From Dasyornis broadbenti (lineage: Eukaryota; Chordata; Aves; Passeriformes; Dasyornithidae), in the NCBI GenBank assembly GCA_013397935.1, contig VZRN01006632.1, positions 349,815-413,814 of the forward strand: a stretch of DNA of 64,000 nt. Direction: 5' to 3'. Position numbers and translations under genes: made by a program. Below are positions 1 to 10,600 of the stretch, piece after piece (positions within the stretch are counted from its first letter, which is position 1; each line of letters opens with the position of its first letter). Below the pieces are notes generated by a model. The model was not told the DNA's origin. It worked only from the letters and a program-made list of their open reading frames with translations, and made no database searches.

Positions 1-69
1 GGAAGGAAGGAAGGAAGGAACGAAGGAAGGAAGGAAGGAAGGAAGGAAGGAAGGAAGGAAGGAAGGAAA
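1..69. repeat. (GGAA)n microsatellite
   Basis: This is an almost pure tetranucleotide array of about 17 units with one interruption (GGAACGAA near 19-24). It is cut by the left edge, so its full length is unknown. It lies in intron 6 of EXOC4. Confidence 0.95.
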
Positions 70-258
70 AGAGAGGTAAATTTAAAAACTAAGAATGAGA
101 TCAGCAGTGGCTGTTATCAGGCCTGCAGCTTTTCTGGCCAGGTCCTACAAATTCTTTCTCTCTGTACAACGGGAGAGGCTCTAAGTAGTTGTTGCAAGGG
201 GTCTTAACAGGAATTACACCAAAATTTCCCCAATCAGATCATCAACCTCATCCTCAGG

Positions 259-300
259 CACAGAATGGTCTGGGTTGGAAGGGCCTTTAAGGATGAACAG
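259..300 (-). mobile_element. CR1 LINE 3'-end fragment
   Basis: A short stretch matching the antisense of a CR1 3' end (CACAGAATGG, then GGGTTGGAAGGGCCTTTAAG). It is degraded and lacks the body of the element. Confidence 0.55.
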
Positions 301-1401
301 TTCAGCAGTTGGGGGCATTGTGCTCAAATCTGGGTCTCACAGAGCTCTGCTGGAATAGCAGGGCCTTATTGTTCAGATTTATTTTTCCCCTGACAGTAGG
401 AAAGTGTCTGAGCTGTGATTTCAAACTGAAGCTAATTTCAGGGGCGGGTCCACCCTTCCATGCCATAATTTATTCTTTTCACTACAAACGAATTCACCTG
501 CTTGCTGTAAACGTCACAGGTGATTTAGGTTCAGAACCAGTTCTAATTATCTCTGTATTCCACAAGAATCCAAGACACTTCCACAGCTCTAGAATAGGAG
601 CATCTTGAAGGCTCACGGACTCCTACAGATGCCAAAACCCATTAAACCTTTCTGTGCCTTGCTCAACCCTCTGGGCAGGTTAATGTCATTCACATATGAT
701 CTGCTCCAATTTCTCAATTCCAACAGACAACCAGGAGCCACGCAGCCTCTGCAGACGGATTCATAAAACAAGGATCAAGCGTAAGTTACGCTCCCTCTTG
801 GCATCAGAAACTAAAATTCTGCCTTCTGACCTAAAAAAGCTCATTTTCACTGAGTTATCAGCTCTGTGACGCTACGAATTCTTCAAAACATCATTGTTTC
901 CACAGCAGTGCTAATGAGAGGAATTAAAAAAGGAGTCTTTATCAAGGTAATGTTTTCCTTGGGAGCGATCTGCCGCTACAAATATTACACATAATGAAGA
1001 CACACACTTTACTTTTCTGCCATTAATTCCCTCTGGACAATGACTCTGGCAACGTGCAGTACCACAGACGAGTATTTCAGCTGGAAGGGATTCCTGCTGG
1101 AATCCTTTCTTTTCCAAAGGACATTTCCAGTGAATTGTGAGGAGCGGCACAAACACAGTTCTCAGCTGGCTTCCACACCTTGCCATTAACGTAAATGGGG
1201 CTGCAAAACAATTAAAGGCTTGGCCATACCTTTGTGATACAATTAGTTCCATACATGATTTCAAAGCTTTGCACCTGCAGCAGCTTAATTGGACTCTGCT
1301 ACACGTGAAATAACCGAGCTGAATTTTCTCATTTCAAGTCCTATTATCAATTACAATTTTTTTTTGCAGCAATCAAGGGCTGGTAGTTGAAATATCCTTA
1401 C

Positions 1402-1645
1402 CTAGGCTGATTTTCCTGGGAAATATTCTCCCCTCTCTGGTACCCATTGTCAGCCACCTGAGTGGTGGAGCGCTTCACGATCTGCTTGAGCTCCTGCTCC
1501 AAGCGATCCTGGATGGCTTTCACCGTTTCTGGAATTTTCTTCAGCTTGGCCAGCCCTTTGATGAGGATTCCCATGAAGACAGCGCTGTTCTCCTCTGGAT
1601 CCAGCTCTGTGTCTTCTTTGATTTCCAGGAGGCTTGAGTCTCGCA
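1402..1645 (-). CDS. EXOC4: EXOC4 coding exon 6
   Basis: This 244-base exon supplies two bases of codon 256, residues 257-336 and two bases of Arg337. The read includes EIKEDTELDPEENSAVFMGI, then LIKGLAKLKKIPETVKAI and ELKQIVKRSTTQVADNGYQR, all diagnostic Sec8 blocks. It ends GENISQENQP. The acceptor is CATTCCAG|TG and the donor CCTAG|GTAAGG. The exon opens the main helical-rod part of Sec8. The next exon, expected to begin with the Leu-rich block after Arg337, is not in the window. Confidence 0.97.
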
Positions 1646-4600
1646 CTGGAATGGATTTAACAAAGCTTAATCCCAGATTTAAACATTAAACCCAACATCA
1701 GCAGCAGCAGAAGCTCCTCTGCCTTCACAGAACTCCCACCGCACAGAGCAGCCAAGGAATGAACCAGGAACCCAAAAAACCTGGATTTTGGGGGGAAGCA
1801 GTGGATATTTCTGTTCACTTGGGGGCTTCCCTATCCATAAATCCAGCAGCCTGCACATTGGATTGATTTAGGAACAATCCATGGGGTAAATTCTGTGTTA
1901 AGAGAAAGAGGAAGTCTGGTACAATTAAGATATTCATCAGCGAGGAGGTACAATACTCCTACGAATCCCTTGATTGTCTTTCAAGGAGCTAAAACCCCCT
2001 CAGTTTCTTCCCCAGCTGTTTTTCCTCGCTATTTTCTTCACAAGAGAGGAATTTTCATTATAAACAGTACCAAGCTTAAGAGACTGCTGATGAATTCAGC
2101 AAAGTTTACGCTGCCAAAGTGACTGATTGTTTGATTTTATCTTTTTCTGCTTTATTACGTCTGCCAAGGGGTTGATGAAGTTACTCAAATCTTCCAGCAA
2201 GGCTTGTAGAAAGGAAAAGTGAGCAGAATTAGGGAGGATATTGCAAACATGGGCCTGAAGTCTCAGGGATTGCACAGGGAGAAATCCTGTTGCTAAGCGA
2301 CAGGGGATGGGAAAGCAAGAGATCCTCCGCTTGTTTTAAGTAGCTTCATTAAGCAACATTTCTTAATTTACAGATAACACCCAGCACCAACAAAAGCGTG
2401 GCTCTGTTAAAGACTGGGTGAAACATTTAATAAATAGATTTAAACACTTCTGTGAAGTTAAGTGTCTTCGAGGCAAACTGAATGAAAAGCATCTTGGAAG
2501 ATCTACAGCCACTCCGTGCCATCCAGCACAGCAGATCCTTGGATCAGAATTAAAACCCAAAGGCTGTTTCATCTGACTGGGGCTGAGCTCTGAAAAGGCT
2601 GATGACAGATGACTCCCATGGTTTCGACTCCTCGACAGATTTTTTGACTTCAAAACTTCTCCAAGAACCTGAAGAAATGTCAAAAGAGCCCCCACAAGGA
2701 TGAGAGGAACATGGCAGGAGTGAGGAATGGCACGGCCCAGGGAGCGGCTCTGAACACAGGAGGAGCAGCAGCAGCGCTAGGTTAGAGCAAGATCAGGAAA
2801 ACAAGGGGCCAAGGATGGTGCCAGTTTATAAATATCATCACAATAAAGGGTGACACTGCCCCCAGAGCCAGTTCACACCAGCCTCAGGCCCAGTCAATCA
2901 AGAGGATGCTTTTTTCCCGCAAAAAATCCCAAACTGTGATCCCAAACTCTGCACCTCTGGCTCAGACCAAGCTCAGTGCTCACATGGGCTCACATTTGAA
3001 TCCAGAGCACCAGGTGAGAGTGAGGTGAGAATGGATCCTGCTTTGGAGCCAGGCTGGGAGCACTGGGAATGTTTCCCTGGAGAAGGGAAGGCTCCAGGGA
3101 GAGCTCAGAGCTCCTGACAGGGCCTGAAGGGGCTCCAGGAGAGCTGGAGAGGGACTGGGGCCAAGGCATGGAGGGACAGGAGCCAGGGAATGGCTTCCCA
3201 GTGCCAGAGGGCAGGGATGGATGGGATCTTGGGAAGGAATTGCTGCCTGGGAGGGTGGGGAGGCCCTGGCATGGAATTGCCAGAGCAGCTGTGGCTGCCC
3301 CTGGATCCCTGGAATGTCCAAGGCCAGGCTGGACAGGGCTTGGAGCAGCCTGGGACAGTGGAAGGCGCTCCCTGCCCATAGCAGATGGGGTTGGACTGGA
3401 TGAGCTTTAAAAAGACTCTTCCAACTCCAAACTATTCCATGATCCCATGATGATGAACATCAGGAACTGCTCTTTTTTTTTCTCCCCCACACTCTTTTTT
3501 CACTCAATTTGAGCAAGTTACAGGACAAGCAACTAGAAACACCAGAACACATTAATTAAAAAAAAAAAAAGGCAGCAGAAAAAAAAGCAAGGATAATATA
3601 AAGACATTTCAAACGCTGACTGGAATTTAACAAGTGATGGAAACCTATCCCTGCTCAAAGCTCTGCTCCATCACAGATCTTTCACCCCACGAGGCTCCAA
3701 AGCACTTTGTGGTCTCTGCCCACTCTGTTATTGTTATTTGTTATTCTCCAAAACCCACAGCAAAACCCAGGCACAAACACAGAAAATGAGCTCTTTGGAA
3801 CCAGAGCTGTGAACAGACAGCACTGGAAATGGCACAGAAGAAAGGTTTAACCTATTGTTTTTGGAAAAAAAGCCCTAAATATCTTGTTTTTCCGAGTTCA
3901 ATGCAGATATTTTCCAGCCTAAGCAGCCTCTCAGAGGACAGGTCCCTGTCATGAGGCTGCACCCCTTTGCAGGCAGCTTGTAAATTATTCTTAATCTCAC
4001 ACAATGAACACCCGAGAGAGAGGAAATGGAGCTGCAGCCAAATGTGAGGACAGCGTTTAGAGGACTAAAAGCAGCAATCTTGCTGAGAACTCTGCCAGCA
4101 CACTGAGACAAACACTGCTCCATTTGCAAAAGAGCAAACCAATTTTCCAGCACCCTCCAAGAGTCAGGCCATTGATTTACATCGCTCACAAACAAGAGCG
4201 AAGTGAGCCATTCGATATCTGGGAGCTGCAGACGGGGCTGGAGGCTCTGTTAGATGTGGTTATTTGATAAAACAGAGGGAACCTGTTTTTTGCAGTGTGT
4301 GCCCTGCACTTTGTGCCCATTAAACAGGAGCCCTGGGTGGCTTTGGGGGCCCATTTATCTGTGAGATCTGGCAAGATCCCAACCCTGGCCAACTGAGGAT
4401 GTTCTTTTCTCGTGTGTTTCACACTTCAAACACCCTCTTCTGCCATTTAATGTCACCAAGCGGCTGCTGGACCACAAAGCTTTGGCCCAGGAACGAGCCC
4501 CTCCTGTCCCCTTACTCTTCCAGAAAGGCATCAAAGCACACAGGCATTTATTAAGGAGTTCACCTGGAAAACTGCAACTCCCTGTGGGCAGAGGAGCCCC

Positions 4601-7600
4601 ACGGGTGAGGAAAGCTCTCCCTAGAGATCAGCTCTCAGAAGGGAGAGCTTTGTATTTACTCCTAAGCTGGGAATATGAATCACTTTGTTATTCTTTGGGA
4701 TCGAGAAGTTATCCAGAGCTTTGACTCTCAGAAGGAAGAGGGGTGAAGCACATCTGCCACTTTGGGCTGTCCAAGAGCCTAGTTGAGAGTCCCTTGGGAG
4801 CCTGGCCAGGGAGGCTGGACATTCTTCAGGAAGGAAATCCTGAAGGCACAGGAGCAGGCTGTCCCCATGAGCCAAAGGATGAGCAGGCAGGAAGAAGAGC
4901 AGCCTGGCTGGACAGAGAGCTTTGACTGGAATTCAGGGAAAAAGGAGAGTTTCTGGCCCTTGGAAGAAACACAAGACACGCCAGGAGGAACAGAGGGATG
5001 TTGTGAGGCTCTGAAGGGAGAAAATGAGAAGGGCCAAAGCCCAGCTAGAATTTAACCTGGTTCTTGCTATCAAGGACAATAAAAATGTTTCTATAAATAC
5101 ATCAGCAAGCAAGGGTGGGCTAAGGAGAATCTCCATCCTTTGCTGGATGTGGGGGAAATGGTGACAAAGGGAAGAGGCTGAGGAACCAAATGTCTTCTTT
5201 GTCTCAGTCTTTAATAGCAAAACCAGCTGTTCTCAGGGCACCCAGTGCAGGACAGGGATGGGGAGCAGAAAGAAGCCCCAGAATCCAAGGGGAAAGGGTC
5301 AGTCTGCACCACTTGGACACTCAGGAGCCCATGGGGCAGATGGGATCCACCCAAGGGCTCTGCAGAGCTTTTCCAGATGAACCTTCCAACCCAACTCAGC
5401 GTCAGTGCTGAGGGTGCCCTTGATTCCCTTGTCCAGGTCACTGGTGAGGGTTAACAGCTTTCTCCAGGAGAATGTTCTGGGAAACAAAGGCTTCACTGAA
5501 GCCTAGGCAGACCTGACACATCCACAGCCGTTCCCTCACCCTCCAAGGGGGTCACTTTGTCCACAGAAGATCAGGTTGGCAAAGCCTTTCCTAAACCCAC
5601 TCTGACTGGGCTGATCTTGGTTCAAACCAAGCCTGAAAACCTCTTCTGAAGCAGAACATTTAAAAATGTCTTATCCAAAGACAACAGCTTAAAGGAATGA
5701 TGATTTTGCCATGTTCTTGAACAAAATTGCAGCCATTTTCACAAATTTTTCATCACTGAACCTTTTTTCATCTGAAAATGCACAACTCTGTGTTTAAGCA
5801 GGCAAAAGTGGAGCTGTGGATTAAATCCCTAAAGGCTGAACCATGAGCATCGCTGATTCCCACCTCCAGAGTTACAGAGGTGGGAGCTTCCCTGATCCCT
5901 GCTTTGATGATGCCCTGCAAAAATATCTGTTCCAATTGGAATTCATTTGTTCAGTGCTGCCATCTCCCAAGGAACCAACCTGCTGCAAGGAGCTTTTTAA
6001 TAGCTCCGGTCTGATCCCTAAAAAGCCAACTTTGGGAACTCATTTAGGCAAAGCAGCTGGAAAAAAGGCTCCTGGGTCTTGTTTTTCATTCCAGTGAACG
6101 GCCAAAATTTGCTGCTCCTCATTACTAAAGGTTTCATTATCCACGGGCTTTTATGGAAGTCTTGTAAAATTTAATGCACTATTTTCCATGATTTATATTC
6201 TTCTGGTGATATCCTTTGTACCTTCAATCCTTCCAGAGAAAAGCACACAAGTTCCTGGTGGTCCAAAGGCGTAATTTCAGATTTCAAGGAACGCCTCCTG
6301 CTAATTCCTGGTGCTGAATCCTCGTTCCGACACGTGCATGGAGCAACAAATGCGCAGTTCCTGAAGAAACGGGTTCTTGGAAGATTTTGGGAATTTTCTG
6401 CTCTGCCTTACTACCAAACCCACATTTCAAATCCTCCTCATCTATCCAAGCATGAAAATCAAGTCTCCAAATGAGAAATAAGAGCACTGTAGCCAAATAT
6501 GTGATGTTGGGACCACACACACAGGAACAACTCGTGAAATTAATTAGGAATTCAGCATAAAATTTACATGGACCACCCATAGCAGTATTTATTGTCACCA
6601 CCAGCTCATCTCCTGCCTGATTTCCAAGAAGTATTGTCCTGAATTTCTCAGGAAAAGGCACCCTTGGGTTTGCTATGAACCAGGTGAGCACGTTTTAGAG
6701 TTCCAGGAAGAGCCTGGCAAAGCAGGAACCTTCCTAAGCACTCTTCCGAGTACAGCAAGTTCCAGCAGAGAAACAGATTTAAAAGTGAATTTATTTCTCT
6801 GAACCGGCATGAGGGGAAGGTGTTGCTGGTGAAGCGCCACATCCCCAATCCTCAGGTGAGCGTTGCTGAAGGGTTTGTTTATTTTACGTGCAGCAGGAAC
6901 AGCTTTAATTCCCTTATAAAGATTCTACAGCACAGGGTAACATCTCCTGGGGGAAGGGAGCACAGGAAGGACTCCAAATTTTGGCATCTTTGCTGAGATG
7001 GGATGAATGAGTCAGTGCTTTCAAATGACACCCATTAATATGCACAGCCACTTTGTTTCATCAATAAAAAGCCCAAAAACTTAAGTGACTCAAGGCAGAA
7101 ACAGCTTTTGTTATGCATACACATAAGTTTGCAATTCTCTGGTAGTTCTGCAGTCCTGGAAAAGGCTACTTTTAAATAAAATTACATGGGAAAAAAATCT
7201 CCATAAGTACATTGTGCACTTGAAGCAGAACCATATGCATATTTTATGCTGATCAAATGTTTTCTGTTCGAATCTCCATCTTTGCCAGGGTGAGGGACAC
7301 TTGCCCAGCACTTCACTGTGAGCACAAGGAGGAGCCAAGGAAGAGATTTTTTGGTGCACTGGGTGTGAAGAGCAAGAAGAGATCTGCAAAAACAAGATCA
7401 TGAAGTCCATCTCCTGCTCTATTCCCCATCAGCTCCATGACTTCAGACATTTTGCTTGTATTACTATACAGAGGACCAGTATTTTAGGGGGGAAAATGGC
7501 AGACACAACACAAATCATTGAAAAAGAAGTATTTTAACATTTAGATGGGTTGGAACTGGATGATCTTTCAGTTTGCTTCCAACCCAAACTATTCTATTTC

Positions 7601-10600
7601 CAGTGGTGAGGCTGGGATTCAAGTTTTTGTGGTTTATTTCCTCAGTTCCCCAAAATCCCTTGATCTTTTGCAAGAAAACTGAACTGAACTTCACACTGCT
7701 CACAGAGCAGAACAGGAATTCTGAAGTTTTTCCCTCAGAATTTTCATCTGGTTCTTCTTCTCTTCCAGGTGCTGAGTGGCCAAGCTGCAGCTTCCAGCTC
7801 TGAAAGTTTGTGACTCCTCACAAACCTCCAGGACACAGAGAAACAGCCCCAAGCTCCGAGAGCAGCCAGGCTGGCAGCAGCAGAGCTGAAGAACAAAACC
7901 CCTCCAGGAGCAAAAGATAAGAGTAATCAAATGGAACAATCTCGGAGGCGAGTGTGACAAAGCTAGAAACAAAAGGACAAAAGAATTAATAAGGCTGGAA
8001 AGAGAAGGAAAGATTCTCTGCATTTGAGGAATCAGGTTCGAAAGAGGGGAAGAGACTGTAGGTCACTTCTGTATTATTCATCAAGGACAACCCCACTTAT
8101 TAATCTTGTGAAACAATACAAAGATTAATTTCCCCTCTCTGCAGCCCTTCCAAGGCCTCAGACAAAAGCACCAATGGAAGAGTTTTCCTCGGTGTTTGTT
8201 GCAGGAACACGAATAAAAGATCAGCCCCAGATTATTCCTGTGTACAGACAGACCTTTAGCTAAAGTTACAAAGCTCCCACAAGGAAAAGGTTTGACCTTT
8301 TGGCTCCAGCACAATCAAAAACTTCAGTAATATCTCCACAAACGTGGCTGCCTGCAGTAAATAATGCTGAGGAAACCTCCACCCAGAATGAACCCACTGC
8401 AAATCTCTGCTGCTCAAGGTATCAAGAACACCATCGAGGTGAGAACAGGCGCAGAAAATTGAGTGCATTTAACTGAAGCTGGTGGGGGTTAGGAGAGGGA
8501 AAAGAGGATTTGCCAAAAGAAAGATGCAAGTTCTGCCCCTGGACACAACACCTACCCATTCCGTGGTTCACAAATCACTTCCCAAGTTTTTGTCTCCCCT
8601 GAGCCATGAGGAGGGGAGGATTTGCTTCCTCCTACTCCAGCAAAATCAGCTAAAGATCTACAAATTAATATTTATGGCTTAAATACTCACTGCTGGAGCT
8701 TCCAGGAGTGCTGAACTGGGAAGCCTCAAGGAATTTCCGAGGTGTAGATAAATTAGTGACATCCATCAGAGGCACAGGAGAGGCATCTTTCACAAGGGAC
8801 CTGTGGGAGGGGAAAGAATTAAAGCAAACAGTTGATTTTTATTTACAATCTTTATTCACAACAATTATCCCTTACATTTTAAGCCTAAGAAATAGATGTT
8901 CCTATTTTCATGCTTTTTGTCAACTTCTTAATCCTCCAAACTTCTTTATACCACTAGAAACCTACACCAAAGCTTTGTGGCTGTTTTTAATTAACAACAT
9001 GAGTAAAGAAGAGACTGCTGACTTGCTAGAACCCTCCTTCCTAGAAATTTTAATTTCAATCAATCCTTTATTTCATAAATTCATTTAATGCAACTGACTA
9101 GCTCGCCTTGTATTTTTGGTAGGCGGATTTTTGTTCCTTCTCCCAATAAAATGCTTATTTATCTTTTCTCTGCATCTCTCTCCAGTGCTCGCTCCCCTTT
9201 TGCTCTCCTACTCTGCAAAAATTATCTTCCAATACTGTCTCCCTTTTCCAGAGACTTTCTTCCTTCCCTCCAACAACTCTTACTGGCCTCAAACTCAAAA
9301 TTAGCAAAATCAGGAAAAAATAGCTTAAAGTTAACTGAATTTCCACCGACCAGAGGCACCAAGCAGGTCAGAAGTTTTAACATCTTTAAAACACCTCGGA
9401 AACAGAGCAAAACCAAGCTCAGAGACTTGAATATTGTGGCCTCCGTCTCATCGCCTTATGGTTACTTGGGAGGCTTTTAAAACTTGGGTATTTCCTGGAA
9501 AATGAGCATTTTTTTCCCTGACCTGAGCCTCATGATCATGACATTTGTAGGAAAGGGACAACATCAGAGAAGGGGAAAAATGCACAGAGAAATTGATGAT
9601 GAACAGCGGGAAGCAGCAAAAACCCAACAGAAGCACCGAGGAAAGCGAAAGAGCGCGAAAAGCTCAAAGGTGCAACGACAAATCTGAGTTTTCCTGCCAC
9701 AGGGCTGAGGGAATTGCACGCCAGGAATGCAAGGCAGGGGTGCAAGCTGCTGGCTGTGTGCCAGGTTTGGGGCTGGGACCAGGGAACGCTCGCTGTCGCA
9801 CCCGAGCCGCGCTCTGTCCTTGCCGCGCTGCCCCACGCGGTTGGTGGATTTGATGTAGAGGTGCCGGTGCAGTTCATCGATCAGCACCAGGTGCAGGTTC
9901 ATCTTCTTGCTGTGCAGCTCCAGCCTCAGGTCACTCAGCCCCTCCACCTGCAGCAGGGGACCCTCCAGGGAGTCCACGGCTGACACCTGCGAGGAAAACA
10001 CATGGGACGAGCTTTAAACATCGATTCATTCAACTCTCGCCATCGATTCGTTCAACTCCTGCAATTCTCCTCTTGTTTCAGGGCAGTGTCTGAATACCTG
10101 GAGGATTCTGTCTCAAAAATCCTTCTAAAGCCTGAAAATCTTGAAGTAAAGTATTTATTTCCAGTCCTAACCAAAGCAAAGTGCTCAGTTAAATGGAAAT
10201 AAGCGATTTTTGTTTGGTTTTTTTCTGAAGGGGAATCATGGCATTGTGTTGGACTAGCTGGACACAGAGATAATTCTAGATAAGAGCTCCCCCACGTTAT
10301 TCTTTTGGCAGGGGCTGGGGTGCAGAGAGGAGCCCCAGCAACACAGAACAGCTGGAAAGGGAACCAACAACAAATAAAAGGCGCCAAACATCCAAATAAT
10401 TCAGATTTAATGCGCAGCCTTCTAATGGTTTGAGCATATGTGTAAGAGAAGTTAGTGAAAGCGCGGTTTATTAAATAAAAATCAAAGCACGGTTTATCCC
10501 CAAATAAGAGGATTATTAAGTAGAAAAGTGTTGGAAGAAGATAAGGACGATGATGTTTGATGGTTGTTATTCTTTCCATTACAGAGACGCCAAAAAAACC

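Larger units (their letters stand above)
1..1401 (-). other. EXOC4 intron 6 (partial)
   Basis: This intron starts with GTAAGG at 1401 and leaves the window at the left edge. It holds the GGAA array and a short CR1 3'-end fragment near 259-300. I see nothing else recognisable in 310-1400. Confidence 0.85.
1646..8690 (-). other. EXOC4 intron 5
   Basis: This intron is 7.0 kb with GTGAGT and AG ends. It contains a young CR1 (3048-3455), a CR1 pair in opposite orientations (4780-5630) and a CR1 3' tip (7543-7602). Stretches 1650-3047, 3460-4780, 5640-7540 and 7605-8690 show no gene or recognisable element apart from short A-runs and a possible ancient SINE relic near 3676-3715. Confidence 0.9.

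Noticed and set aside
4743..5496. Overlapping small frames as a gene cluster
   Set aside because: The DNA follows CR1 endonuclease/RT consensus in two orientations; the frames are broken retrotransposon coding sequence.
8030..8050. GGTTCGAA as a tRNA T-loop
   Set aside because: No acceptor stem, anticodon arm or A-box at the right distance; no tRNA could be built anywhere in the window.
9536..9877. 113-codon minus frame overlapping exon 4
   Set aside because: Out of frame with the Sec8 coding sequence, which accounts for this exon fully.
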